Origin: DATJHM01 sp035493895
Lineage (GTDB): Bacteria > Chloroflexota > Ktedonobacteria > Ktedonobacterales > Ktedonobacteraceae
DNA: 13,587 nt
Direction: 5' to 3'
NCBI GenBank assembly: GCA_035493895.1
Contig: DATJHM010000324.1
Span: forward strand, 1 to 13,587
Positions 7,021-13,228 of this stretch are shown here, in pieces. The notes under the pieces were generated by a model that was not told the origin of the DNA, made no database searches, and was given only the letters and a program-made list of their open reading frames with translations. The position numbers were made by a program, and so were the translations under genes. The number at the start of each line of letters is the position of its first letter. Position 1 is the stretch's first letter.

Positions 7021-8403
7021 ATGATCCCGCATGATGATTTTACCCCGCATGGTTACCTGGATAATCCTTTTCACTCCTGGAAAATCAATCCGAGTGGCGT
7101 CCTGCGTTCACGGCCTCCGCTGGGCATGGGCTGGCATGTGCCCAACCTGGGGAGCTATGCCCGAAATCAGTTTCAATATACGGCCCATCTCCAGATCGGC
7201 GTCAAAGTTGGTGAGACGCTGCTGATCGCTCCGGAAGATTTCGTGCGCCATGGTTGTACCATTGTCAGCCATCTGCATACGAAAAATCGCTTCGAGTATA
7301 CCTGCACCGTGCCCGCGTATGATCTGACGCTGACGGTACGCTATTTTCTCGTCAACGAAAATGCCCTCGGCTGTATCCTCACGCTTGCGACTACCTCCGC
7401 ACAACCCTTGCCGGTAACCTGCTACATCATGCATGAGCATACGCATAATCCGCACACCAGCCGTCTGTGGGAGCATGGTTTGTATGCGCTCAATGGGCCC
7501 CAGGAAGGTGTTTGCCTGCTTGGTCTTGCTAGCGAAGGTGATGTCTTCGCGCATGGAGTACGTGCGGCTGATGGTGGTGCGCTTGCATTTGGCGAAATGG
7601 GGTATGTGCAGTCCCCTGAAGATGCGGCGCGTTGGGCGGGGGGTGCTGTTGTACATCGTCCTGCGGTGACCGAGTACGATGCGCATACTGGCTGGCAACA
7701 GCGTACGGTGATTTTACCGTGTCGTCTGACCCTGGATGGGACGGATGCGAGAAATGCCACGCGGATTATCAACGTGGTGCTGGCACGTGGGGTCTCGCAG
7801 GATCTCTCCTATCAGGGCTGGTTGGATGGGATCGAGGAGATTGCGCGGGCCGAGGCGGATCATCGGAACGACGACGAGGCGTTCTGGAGTCGGGCCCCGC
7901 AGCTCTCCGGCGATTGGCCCGCCAGCTGGAAGCGTGGGCTGGTCTATGATCTCGAAACATTGCGCATGGTGATACGTCCTTCTGCCGGGATCATCGGTCA
8001 CTATTTTGATGGCATGCAGATACAGGCCCCTCGCTTAGTGTTAGCTGAAGCCGCAATGGATGCCCTGTTCTTCAGTTACGCGGACCCTGAACTGGCAGCC
8101 GAGGTCATCCTGGGACATTTCGAGTCCGCACCTCGTCCCAATCTGCCCTGTATGCGCGAAGATGGGAGCTATAACATGGTAGCCGACGATGGACAGATCT
8201 GTGGCACGGCACCGGAATGGGGCTATCCGCTCTGGTGTTGCGATCAGATCTGGCGCAGGACGGGCGATAGACAGTGGCTGCGTCGGCTCTATCCCCGGGC
8301 CGCTACTTATGTGCGCTGGTGGCTCGATCACAGACGCGATAGTGAAGGGTGGCTCGTCTACGAGTGTTCATGGGAAAGCGAGTTGCAAAGATCAGCCGCA
8401 TGA
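7021..8403 (+). CDS. Glycoside hydrolase (GH63/MGH1-like (alpha/alpha)6 barrel), 3' end cut by integration
   Basis: The frame encodes 460 residues, of which about 453 appear native. Residues 1 to about 280 resemble the beta-rich N-terminal domain of these enzymes. From about residue 300 the start of an (alpha/alpha)6 barrel is seen (SWKRGLVYDLETLRM, QIQAPRLVLAEAAMDALFFS, GTAPEWGYPLWCCDQIWRRTGD). The frame reads YECSWES, and related enzymes continue GxD here (WESGQD or WESGMDNSPRW). In this gene it becomes ELQRSAA and stops at 8403. From memory of GH63, the proposed acid Asp lies in or near that motif, so the product lacks half the barrel and probably the active site. The substrate is unknown; alpha-glucosidase or mannosylglycerate hydrolase-like activity would fit the clan. 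The missing half is not in this window. Promoter and start are intact, so a truncated protein could still be made. Confidence 0.8.
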   Translation: MIPHDDFTPHGYLDNPFHSWKINPSGVLRSRPPLGMGWHVPNLGSYARNQFQYTAHLQIGVKVGETLLIAPEDFVRHGCTIVSHLHTKNRFEYTCTVPAYDLTLTVRYFLVNENALGCILTLATTSAQPLPVTCYIMHEHTHNPHTSRLWEHGLYALNGPQEGVCLLGLASEGDVFAHGVRAADGGALAFGEMGYVQSPEDAARWAGGAVVHRPAVTEYDAHTGWQQRTVILPCRLTLDGTDARNATRIINVVLARGVSQDLSYQGWLDGIEEIARAEADHRNDDEAFWSRAPQLSGDWPASWKRGLVYDLETLRMVIRPSAGIIGHYFDGMQIQAPRLVLAEAAMDALFFSYADPELAAEVILGHFESAPRPNLPCMREDGSYNMVADDGQICGTAPEWGYPLWCCDQIWRRTGDRQWLRRLYPRAATYVRWWLDHRRDSEGWLVYECSWESELQRSAA

Positions 8404-9929
8404 AAGATTTCCTCCAACTCAGGTAGGCGCAGTTTCGCATCCCAATCAAGCTCATGGTAGCGGTCAGGTCGTTTGCCGACAAACACCGTCATACCCAATA
8501 CCCCCAAAAAATCCCGCTTCTGTATATACGTCAAGTCTTCCCGCTTATCCTTTGCCTTCTGGCACCATTCAAGTAACGTCTGATAGACTGCTTTCTGCTT
8601 CTCTATATCGACCGTATGGGCGACCACATTCGCCCTCTCAAGCTCAAGTTTATCCAGGAGTTCGTATTGTTCATTCAGTGACCTGCGGATGCTGGCGCGG
8701 GTATTGCCGTGCAGTCGTGGGTCGTCCAGGTCGTCCTCATAGTTGGCGATCTTTCCCTGGCACGCTTTGATAGTCCGCTCTATTGAAGCGAGATCGACCG
8801 CCGCCATATCCTGTTTCAATGCCAGTGCGATACTTTGCTCAATAAGCGGTTGCTGGTCGGAAGCCGCTGTCGCCATTTGCCATACCTCAGCGTCAAGCGA
8901 TGTAGCATTCATGGCGTGGTGGAAGCACTTTGCCCCCTTGGTGTTGCAGCGATACAGATACTGATTTTTTCTGTTCGTATCCGGTCGTCGGCATATATAT
9001 GTACCCATCGCATTACCGCAATACTTGCAACGGGCGATGCCACCCCGTAGCAGAAACTTTTCCGGTTCAGCGCTTTTGCGCGGCGACGCGGCGGTGTTAT
9101 ATTCGGTGCGGGCTTTGACCCGTTCGTATAGTTCAACGCTGATAATCTGCGGATAGGTATCATCGGGCAGATCAACCGCACCTAGCCTGTTTTTTGCAGT
9201 GTTCCATCTGCTGTTAAAGGCTTTCAGATTACGGCCCGTGATGTGTGGGTCCGTCAAAAGTCTTAGCAGTGAACCGTTATGCCATATGCCGCCAGTGGCT
9301 GATGGTACTTCTTCGGCGTTCAGTCTAGCAACGATGCTATTAAGGGATATACCGTCGGCGTATTCCTGAGCGGCTTGACGTAGCACCTCCGCCTGCTCCT
9401 CGTTTAGCTCGATGTGGTCATGCTCGCCATTCTCACCGTAAACCCAGCGTCGTCCGTAGGGAACCTTGGCAATTGGCACTTTACCGTTCATGGCTTTGTT
9501 TATACGCCCCGTAGTGGATCGGTCCATGATTTTCTCGCGTTCCATCTCGGCTACGAAGGCCAGCACCATACGTGCAAATTTTCCCATCGGCGTGTCGTCA
9601 ATTGTCTCTTTGACGCAGTACAGGGTAATATCATGGTGCTCCATCTCCTCTATCAGGATAGCTACATGGGTTTGGGAGCGCGATAAACGGTCGAGTGTGC
9701 GGATAACGATACCTTGTATTTTGCCATCACGGTAACGCATGCGCATCTTCTCTAGCTCTTTGCGCTCACGGTATTTATAGCCACTAAACACTTCGCGGTG
9801 AACCATGCCAACAATAAGACCCTGTTCCTTGCAGTATCGCCTGCCAGCACTTTCCTGTTCGCCAAGGCTGCTATTATTCTCTTGATCATCGGTTGAAACG
9901 CGGCAATAAATATCGACGATGGTGGTCAT
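8358..9929 (-). CDS. Large serine recombinase (integrase)
   Basis: Large serine recombinases integrate and excise mobile DNA at short att sites through a serine-DNA intermediate. The protein has 523 residues from the ATG at 9929-9927, which has AGGA nine bases upstream. The frame stays open 23 codons further to 9998, without a better site. The resolvase domain spans about 5-145, with nucleophile Ser12 in YCRVSTDDQ and Arg77, Arg81 and Arg84 in RTLDRLSR. The recombinase domain follows at about 155-280, then a zinc beta-ribbon with Cys301, Cys304, Cys328 and Cys335, a charged helical (coiled-coil-like) stretch at about 380-460, and a C-terminal tail. The 3' end runs across the junction with the interrupted hydrolase gene, so about the last seven codons and the TAG are host DNA. 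A poorly spaced -10-like TACAAT lies at 9962-9957 on this strand. It is separated from the upstream operon by a terminator. Confidence 0.95.
   Translation of the reverse strand: MTTIVDIYCRVSTDDQENNSSLGEQESAGRRYCKEQGLIVGMVHREVFSGYKYRERKELEKMRMRYRDGKIQGIVIRTLDRLSRSQTHVAILIEEMEHHDITLYCVKETIDDTPMGKFARMVLAFVAEMEREKIMDRSTTGRINKAMNGKVPIAKVPYGRRWVYGENGEHDHIELNEEQAEVLRQAAQEYADGISLNSIVARLNAEEVPSATGGIWHNGSLLRLLTDPHITGRNLKAFNSRWNTAKNRLGAVDLPDDTYPQIISVELYERVKARTEYNTAASPRKSAEPEKFLLRGGIARCKYCGNAMGTYICRRPDTNRKNQYLYRCNTKGAKCFHHAMNATSLDAEVWQMATAASDQQPLIEQSIALALKQDMAAVDLASIERTIKACQGKIANYEDDLDDPRLHGNTRASIRRSLNEQYELLDKLELERANVVAHTVDIEKQKAVYQTLLEWCQKAKDKREDLTYIQKRDFLGVLGMTVFVGKRPDRYHELDWDAKLRLPELEEIFHAADLCNSLSHEHS
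8371..8381. other. Left junction (attL-like) of the integrated element
   Basis: The hydrolase frame matches its family through TGG GAA AGC (8371-8379) plus a shared G at 8380, then departs where GGx would be expected. The recombinase coding sequence crosses the same point from the other side. The crossover dinucleotide must lie within or just left of these bases. The exact core cannot be set without the other junction or an empty site. Confidence 0.6.
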
Positions 9930-10020
9930 TTGGATTAGTCCTTTTCTATTGCAAAGATTGTAGGCTTTGACATACGTAATGGTCTCAATCTGTTTCACTT
10001 AATGCGTTACAAGTATGGGT

Positions 10021-10054
10021 AAAAGAATGCCACTCCCCAGGTGAAGAGAGTGGC
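10021..10054 (-). terminator. Terminator of the four-gene operon
   Basis: On the minus strand GCCACTC (10054-10048) pairs with GAGTGGC (10035-10029) around a 12-base loop, followed by a T-rich tail (ATTCTTTT, 10028-10021). It begins nine bases after the stop codon of the last operon gene and separates the operon from the recombinase gene. Confidence 0.8.
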
Positions 10055-10062
10055 AATAACCG

Positions 10063-10350
10063 CTACACAGCTTCTTGAGAAGCGGCAGTGCATACTTTTA
10101 TGGATGTGTGCTCGAACAAGCCCGCAAACCAGCCGGTGATATATCCGGCATTCTCAACGTCCTGGTGCTCAAGAAAGTAGATATTCTGGGCGATAAAGTG
10201 GTAAATGCGCTCGTCGCTTAGTTGCTGCCCCTCGAAGAGCTTCTTGTATTTTAGATAGCCTTCCTGGTAGGCATTAATGAATAGGTCATCTTTGACGACA
10301 ATCTGGGTGCTATTAATAAGAAGTGACATTTGCATAGCTTGTAAAGTCAT
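10063..10350 (-). CDS. Unknown 95-aa protein, last gene of the operon
   Basis: The start at 10350 has an excellent AAGGAGGA ribosome binding site, which overlaps the stop codon of the gene before it. The stops are nine bases apart from this start, so translation is probably coupled. The protein looks mostly helical, with an aromatic-rich middle (YQEGYLKYKKLFEG, YHFIAQNIYFLEH, YITGWFAGLFEH) and no signal peptide or catalytic motif I recognise. No clear transmembrane segment is seen, although AGYITGWFAGLF is weakly hydrophobic. I cannot assign a family. Its position beside the recombinase, closed off by a terminator, marks it as cargo of the element and not part of the integration module. Confidence 0.8.
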   Translation of the reverse strand: MTLQAMQMSLLINSTQIVVKDDLFINAYQEGYLKYKKLFEGQQLSDERIYHFIAQNIYFLEHQDVENAGYITGWFAGLFEHTSIKVCTAASQEAV

Positions 10351-10359
10351 GGCTCCTCC

Positions 10360-10674
10360 TTACGGGTGCGTTGCGAAGTAGCTAGCTATCTCTGCTAAGG
10401 TGACATGTTCTAAAATGACGACCGGTGTACTGCCGTCAAGCGTCGGTATGACAAGGTTAAACGTTATATCCTCGCCGCCCATGTTCGTCTCTATCGCCAT
10501 GCCGTGCTGCTCGGCAATTACGTATAGGTTTAAGGATTCCTGCACTTGTGCCTCCAATAGGGTCTGAGTGAAGCTCACACGGAAGGTTTGGGATTGAAGC
10601 CGGATACGAACCGGCTCCCCCTTACTCAAGGCTTCCTGGGCCTCTGCTAGGCAGTGAAAGATACGGTTCGGCAT
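10360..10674 (-). CDS. Unknown 104-aa protein, third gene of the operon
   Basis: The ATG at 10674 has AGGAGG seven bases upstream, and this site overlaps the TAG of the preceding gene. Residues 1-60 alternate charged and hydrophobic residues (EAQEALSKGEPVRIRLQSQ, FTQTLLEAQVQESLNLYVIAEQHG). A second half with beta-strand character follows (GGEDITFNLVIPTLDGSTPVVILEHVTLAEIASYFA). A small alpha/beta protein, probably cytoplasmic, is the most I can say. No metal or catalytic motif is clear and no family is recognised. Confidence 0.8.
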   Translation of the reverse strand: MPNRIFHCLAEAQEALSKGEPVRIRLQSQTFRVSFTQTLLEAQVQESLNLYVIAEQHGMAIETNMGGEDITFNLVIPTLDGSTPVVILEHVTLAEIASYFATHP

Positions 10675-10682
10675 AGCGCCTC

Positions 10683-11369
10683 CTACTTTGCCACGGCTAG
10701 CATCAGCCCGCTACCGGTATTGTCGAAGATAATCGACTGCGTAAGCCCATCGACGTGCAGCAACACATCGGGCCGTCCGTCCAGATTGACATCAGCAATC
10801 GTTATACTGACTACGCGGGGTGGATTAAGTGCCGTTCTGACCCTAATTGCGTACGGGGTCAATTTGTTACCAACCTGCTCAGCCAGCACAATCTCGTTAT
10901 TGACCGTATAGGCCGTCAGATGTGAGATACCACTGTGACCGAGGTTTACATCCATCTGCGTCGTCGGATAATCGCCGTAGCGCAAATGGTTGCTGATAGT
11001 CATCCAAGCTGCATAGCCAGCGGTATCACCCACGAGGAATATTCCCAAGGCAATGACCAAGATCAATAGTCCTTTACGCCATACACCAGTAATGCGGTAG
11101 CGGTTTACTGGCGGCTGCGTGATCGGTTCCGTCTGTCTGCTGACGCGCAGTACGCTACTATGAGGTTTTACGTCGGCATCTAGGTCGTCATACGTGTCGG
11201 GTTGGATAGGGCGTACTCTGCTGGCGCGTAGAACTGTTGGACGTTGTTCGTCTATCATGTTCATCTCTCCTGTGACTGAAAGTCCTTCCTTAGTTCGTAT
11301 CTGCAAGGAAAAGCGGAATGATCGGTTGGTAACGATTGGTTCGTTTAGGTCTTGGTCATAGCACAGCAT
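10683..11369 (-). CDS. Single-pass membrane protein with FG-GAP/VCBS-like calcium loop
   Basis: There are two possible starts. The ATG at 11369 gives 228 residues, overlaps the previous gene by 14 bases and has AAAGGAG nine bases upstream. The ATG at 11258 gives 191 residues with AGGAG eight bases upstream. Numbering here uses the longer form. Residues about 40-95 are polar and probably disordered, with a near-repeat (VLRASRVRPI, VLRVSRQTEPI). Residues about 99-118 are a strong transmembrane segment (LLILVIALGIFLVGDTAGYA). The remaining 110 residues would be outside the cell. They contain DVNLDGRPDVLL (193-204), matching the DxNxDGxxD calcium loop of FG-GAP/VCBS-type repeats, though only one such loop is present, so this is not a full propeller. 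The role is unknown; surface sensing or adhesion is conceivable. Confidence 0.8.
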   Translation of the reverse strand: MLCYDQDLNEPIVTNRSFRFSLQIRTKEGLSVTGEMNMIDEQRPTVLRASRVRPIQPDTYDDLDADVKPHSSVLRVSRQTEPITQPPVNRYRITGVWRKGLLILVIALGIFLVGDTAGYAAWMTISNHLRYGDYPTTQMDVNLGHSGISHLTAYTVNNEIVLAEQVGNKLTPYAIRVRTALNPPRVVSITIADVNLDGRPDVLLHVDGLTQSIIFDNTGSGLMLAVAK

Positions 11370-11577
11370 TCGACATGTCTCCTTTCACAAACTTGGTAGC
11401 TTCGTTGGCTGTCATCAGCCCACTGTTATAGTGCTCATCGACCTGATTGACGTTTTCCGTGTCTTCATGGCACGGGCAATTGGGGGCACCGAAGCAGAAC
11501 GGAACGGCGACCGTGTGCTTATGTCCGTCCTGGGTCGGGATAACCGGATGGAAGTTATCACCGAAATGCTTGCTCAT
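11356..11577 (-). CDS. Small Cys/His-rich protein, first gene of the operon
   Basis: The protein has 73 residues, with an AAGGAGA ribosome binding site seven bases before the ATG at 11577. The middle carries CFGAPNCPCH (Cys28, Cys34, Cys36, His37) with His19, His21 and His49 nearby, suggestive of a small metal-binding site. The C-terminus (LMTANEATKFVKGDM) is probably helical and recalls the start of a short transmembrane-free adaptor. I do not recognise the family. Its final codons overlap the start of the next gene, and the start codon lies in a CTCATATG motif that recurs as an inverted repeat upstream, so its expression may be autoregulated or controlled by an element-encoded regulator. 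Confidence 0.75.
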   Translation of the reverse strand: MSKHFGDNFHPVIPTQDGHKHTVAVPFCFGAPNCPCHEDTENVNQVDEHYNSGLMTANEATKFVKGDMSNAVL

Positions 11578-11628
11578 ATGTCTCTCCTTGACAGCGAGCT
11601 AACTCATATGAAGTGAATGCATATGAGT
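11573..11628. promoter_or_regulatory. Operator-like CTCATATG sites before the operon
   Basis: ACTCATATG (11602-11610) and CATATGAGT (11620-11628) form a perfect 9-9-9 inverted repeat. A third CTCATATG lies at 11573-11580, exactly 30 bp from the second and over the start codon of the first operon gene. The layout fits a dimeric repressor with an auxiliary half-site. No convincing -35/-10 pair for the operon was found among these bases. Confidence 0.55.
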
Positions 11629-11667
11629 GTCCGATGCGTCGAAAGTGTCAGGTATACTCGCTTAAAG

Positions 11668-11701
11668 GACTCTCTTGCTACGAACAAGGGAGTCTTTTTT
11701 T
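11668..11701 (+). terminator. Plus-strand terminator in the control region
   Basis: GACTCTCTTG (11668-11677) pairs with CAAGGGAGTC (11685-11694) with one G-U pair and a seven-base loop, followed by seven T. There is no plus-strand gene upstream of it within the element until the recombinase, which is on the other strand. It may stop antisense transcription or end a short RNA. Confidence 0.8.
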
Positions 11702-11720
11702 ATGCCTGCTTGCCGCATTA

Positions 11721-11813
11721 ACGCGATGTATACGAGTCTAATGCGATTATACGATATTTATGATAAACTATCAAGGTTAAGCACGATAAACGGATAAACG
11801 CGATCAACGCGAT
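11721..11813 (+). repeat. Cluster of short repeats, ACGCGAT and GATAAAC
   Basis: ACGCGAT occurs at 11721-11727, 11798-11804 and 11807-11813, the last two nine bases apart. Looser forms (GCGAT at 11743, ACGAT at 11751 and 11784) lie between. GATAAAC occurs at 11762, 11785 and 11793. The cluster sits directly upstream of the promoter of the excisionase-like gene. It could be an operator array, a partition-like site or an iteron set. Confidence 0.6.
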
Positions 11814-11817
11814 TTGG

Positions 11818-11847
11818 TTGACGTAGGTGATAAAATCAGCTTATAAT
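11818..11847 (+). promoter_or_regulatory. Promoter of the excisionase-like gene
   Basis: TTGACG (11818-11823), an 18-base spacer and TATAAT (11842-11847) form a near-consensus promoter. A perfect palindrome CGAAATTTCG (11851-11860) lies at the expected transcription start and could be a binding site. Confidence 0.7.
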
Positions 11848-11876
11848 ACTCGAAATTTCGGTATAAGAGGTGGGCG

Positions 11877-12080
11877 TTGCCAACGAATGAAGAGTGGCTT
11901 TCAATAGAAGATATCTATAACCAGTTAGGCGGCAAGGTAAAGCGTGATACTATCCGCTCATGGATACGCAATGGCCGTCTCACGGCTTACAGGCCAGGTC
12001 GGGTCTATTTAGTCAAGCAGGAAGATCTGGATAATTTCCTGAAAGAATCGCGAATAACCCCGAATACGAAGCCGCAATAA
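11877..12080 (+). CDS. Excisionase-family helix-turn-helix protein (HTH_17-like)
   Basis: The protein has 67 residues and starts at TTG, with AGAGGTGG six bases before it; no in-frame ATG or GTG lies near. Residues 7-56 follow the winged-helix excisionase pattern: WLSIEDIYNQLGGKVKRDTIRSWIRNGRLTAYRPGRVYLVKQEDLDNFL, that is a 'which helix, then x-R-x-G-R-x-Y-x-V-x-x-x-D' architecture. Such proteins bind DNA beside att sites and direct recombinases toward excision, or act as simple regulators. In a serine-integrase element it is the best candidate for the recombination directionality factor, though those factors are diverse and this link is inference. It is divergent from the four-gene operon and shares its control region. 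Confidence 0.85.
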   Translation: MPTNEEWLSIEDIYNQLGGKVKRDTIRSWIRNGRLTAYRPGRVYLVKQEDLDNFLKESRITPNTKPQ

Positions 12081-12100
12081 TATGCGGCTCTCTTCTTTTA
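12070..12100 (+). terminator. Terminator of the excisionase-like gene
   Basis: AGCCGCA (12070-12076) pairs with TGCGGCT (12083-12089) around a six-base loop that holds the stop codon. A T-rich tail (CTCTTCTTTTA) follows and overlaps the end of the opposing gene. Confidence 0.65.
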
Positions 12101-12493
12101 GTCATTAATTGGTGGCACATCTAGCGGAAGCAGGCATAAAATCTGCTCGCAAAGCTTCAAGCGATAGACACGGTCAGATGCTGTATTAGTGCAGGTTAGC
12201 TCAATACCATAGATTTGTAACGAAACGCGCAAGATAACTACCTCATTACTGTCGAATGAGATTGCCACGCCAGGTGCAAGCAGCATGTCTGCGATCTTCT
12301 GTCTTACCCGCATGAACGTATCAAGGGCAAACGGTAGCTGTGGGTTCGACGAGTTGGCATTCACACTGAACATTACATCAAGTGTTACGAATGATGCCTG
12401 TAGGATAGTGAGTGCCTCAACAGTAAAAGCGATGCTATGTAGCACTGTATGTTGCTTTCCAGACGGCTTTGAAGAGGTACGGCGTGGTTTCAT
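12098..12493 (-). CDS. Unknown 131-aa protein
   Basis: The ATG at 12493 has a strong AGGAGG ribosome binding site. The N-terminus is basic and Ser-rich (MKPRRTSSKPSGKQH). The rest alternates beta-strand and helical segments (FTVEALTILQASFVTLDVMFSVNA, LDTFMRVRQKIADMLLAPGVAISFDSNEVVILRVSLQIYGIEL) and it ends LPLDVPPIND. No domain or catalytic motif is recognised. The Lys/Arg-rich start could allow nucleic acid contact, but this is speculation. It converges on the excisionase-like gene, with 17 bases between the stop codons, and is transcribed away from the XRE regulator. The two share the repeat-bearing interval 12494-12690. Confidence 0.75.
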   Translation of the reverse strand: MKPRRTSSKPSGKQHTVLHSIAFTVEALTILQASFVTLDVMFSVNANSSNPQLPFALDTFMRVRQKIADMLLAPGVAISFDSNEVVILRVSLQIYGIELTCTNTASDRVYRLKLCEQILCLLPLDVPPIND

Positions 12494-12567
12494 GGCCCCT
12501 CCTGCATATAAAAATATAACGATATTTCCCGCGACATGGCTGCCAAAAAATAAGGGCTTTTTGCCTC

Positions 12568-12640
12568 TTGAGAGAATACAAATAGCCGATAATTACTCTG
12601 TAGCAATACTGTTGTAGCAGTACTGCTGTAAGGTTATTGT
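12568..12640 (+). promoter_or_regulatory. Promoter and operator-like repeats before the XRE gene
   Basis: TTGAGA (12568-12573) and TAATTA (12590-12595) with a 16-base spacer are a moderate promoter. Just after the expected start lie two 14-bp tandem repeats, GTAGCAATACTGTT (12600-12613) and GTAGCAGTACTGCT (12614-12627). The second contains a perfect 12-bp palindrome AGCAGTACTGCT (12616-12627). Another CAGTAC occurs at 12643-12648. The arrangement suits autoregulation by the XRE protein. Confidence 0.5.
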
Positions 12641-12690
12641 ATCAGTACGAGTCAACCTTTAAGATAGGTAAAAACTCCGAGAGAAGGCCC

Positions 12691-12903
12691 ATGATTCGCC
12701 TGCGTCTAAAAGAAGTCCTGGAAGAGAAACACGTTGCCCAGGCCAAACTGTCGCGTATGACTGACGTGTCGATTAACACGATACAGAGTATCTACCACAA
12801 TCCATACCACGATGTTGCCCTTTCGACGCTGGAACGGCTCGCTAAGGGTTTAAAGGTAGATGTGACTGAACTATTTGAGGTTGTACCGGATGAGCAAGTG
12901 TAG
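12691..12903 (+). CDS. XRE-family (Cro/CI-type) transcriptional regulator
   Basis: The protein has 70 residues from the ATG at 12691, with GAGAAGG seven to eight bases upstream. The frame is open further upstream to 12637 but lacks a site there. The whole protein is one helix-turn-helix domain: IRLRLKEVLEEKHVAQAKLSRMTDVSINTIQSIYHNP, then STLERLAKGLKVDVTELFEVV. The pattern matches the short HTH_26-like XRE proteins common on mobile elements. It has no sensor or dimerisation domain, so it probably acts as a simple repressor. Tandem repeats with a palindrome in its promoter are the likely target. It is divergent from the 131-aa unknown gene. Confidence 0.92.
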   Translation: MIRLRLKEVLEEKHVAQAKLSRMTDVSINTIQSIYHNPYHDVALSTLERLAKGLKVDVTELFEVVPDEQV

Positions 12904-13055
12904 CTATGCTGCGTCTTCACCCAGAGTGCTACCGACAGCAATATGTCCCATCTCTACTACGGGTGGTGTACAGGGAGTTACTGCTTCTGAAGTTTCCACC
13001 ATTATCCGCACAGCCTGAGTATCGCTTAAAAAAGAAATATGATGAGGAATTTTTT

Positions 13056-13151
13056 GCGTTACTTACGTTACCAATCATATCAACTGGCTTGTAGAGGGGT
13101 TCGAGTTCGTAATACAAACACCTTTAGCTTGCGTTATTTTTACGTTACCAA
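13056..13151 (+). repeat. Imperfect direct repeat pair GCGTTA..TACGTTACCAA
   Basis: GCGTTACTTACGTTACCAA (13056-13074) recurs at 13131-13151 with two extra T in the middle and a C-to-T change. The two copies start 75 bp apart. Confidence 0.5.
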
Positions 13152-13228
13152 CTGCGGATTTTATGTTATTAGACTGCTCGTGTGTGAATGAAGTCTTCTC
13201 TATGCGCTTTTTGGGTATCACCGTGAGG

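Larger units (their letters stand above)
8380..12903. mobile_element. Integrative element, minimum extent; right end not found
   Basis: It begins at the break in the hydrolase gene and contains a large serine recombinase, a four-gene cargo operon, an excisionase-like HTH protein, an unknown 131-aa protein and an XRE regulator. The right limit given is the end of the last clear gene. The remaining part of the hydrolase gene is not found to the right, so the true end is probably beyond the window. No conjugation, replication or capsid gene is visible, so it could be an integrative element, a satellite or part of a larger integrated plasmid or phage. Confidence 0.65.

Noticed and set aside
11588..11616. 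A perfect TTGACA on the plus strand in the operon control region
   Set aside because: No -10-like hexamer lies 16-18 bases downstream, and the TTGACA is explained by the complement of the first operon gene's ribosome binding site region.
12906..13094. A 62-codon frame just after the XRE gene
   Set aside because: There is no ribosome binding site, no domain, and it includes one copy of an imperfect noncoding-looking repeat. Another minus-strand frame here (ending at 12904) is equally open, so neither is favoured.
13090..13115. A GGTTCGAGT sequence resembling the T-loop of a tRNA
   Set aside because: The flanking bases do not form the 5-bp T stem and no anticodon or acceptor arm can be built upstream.
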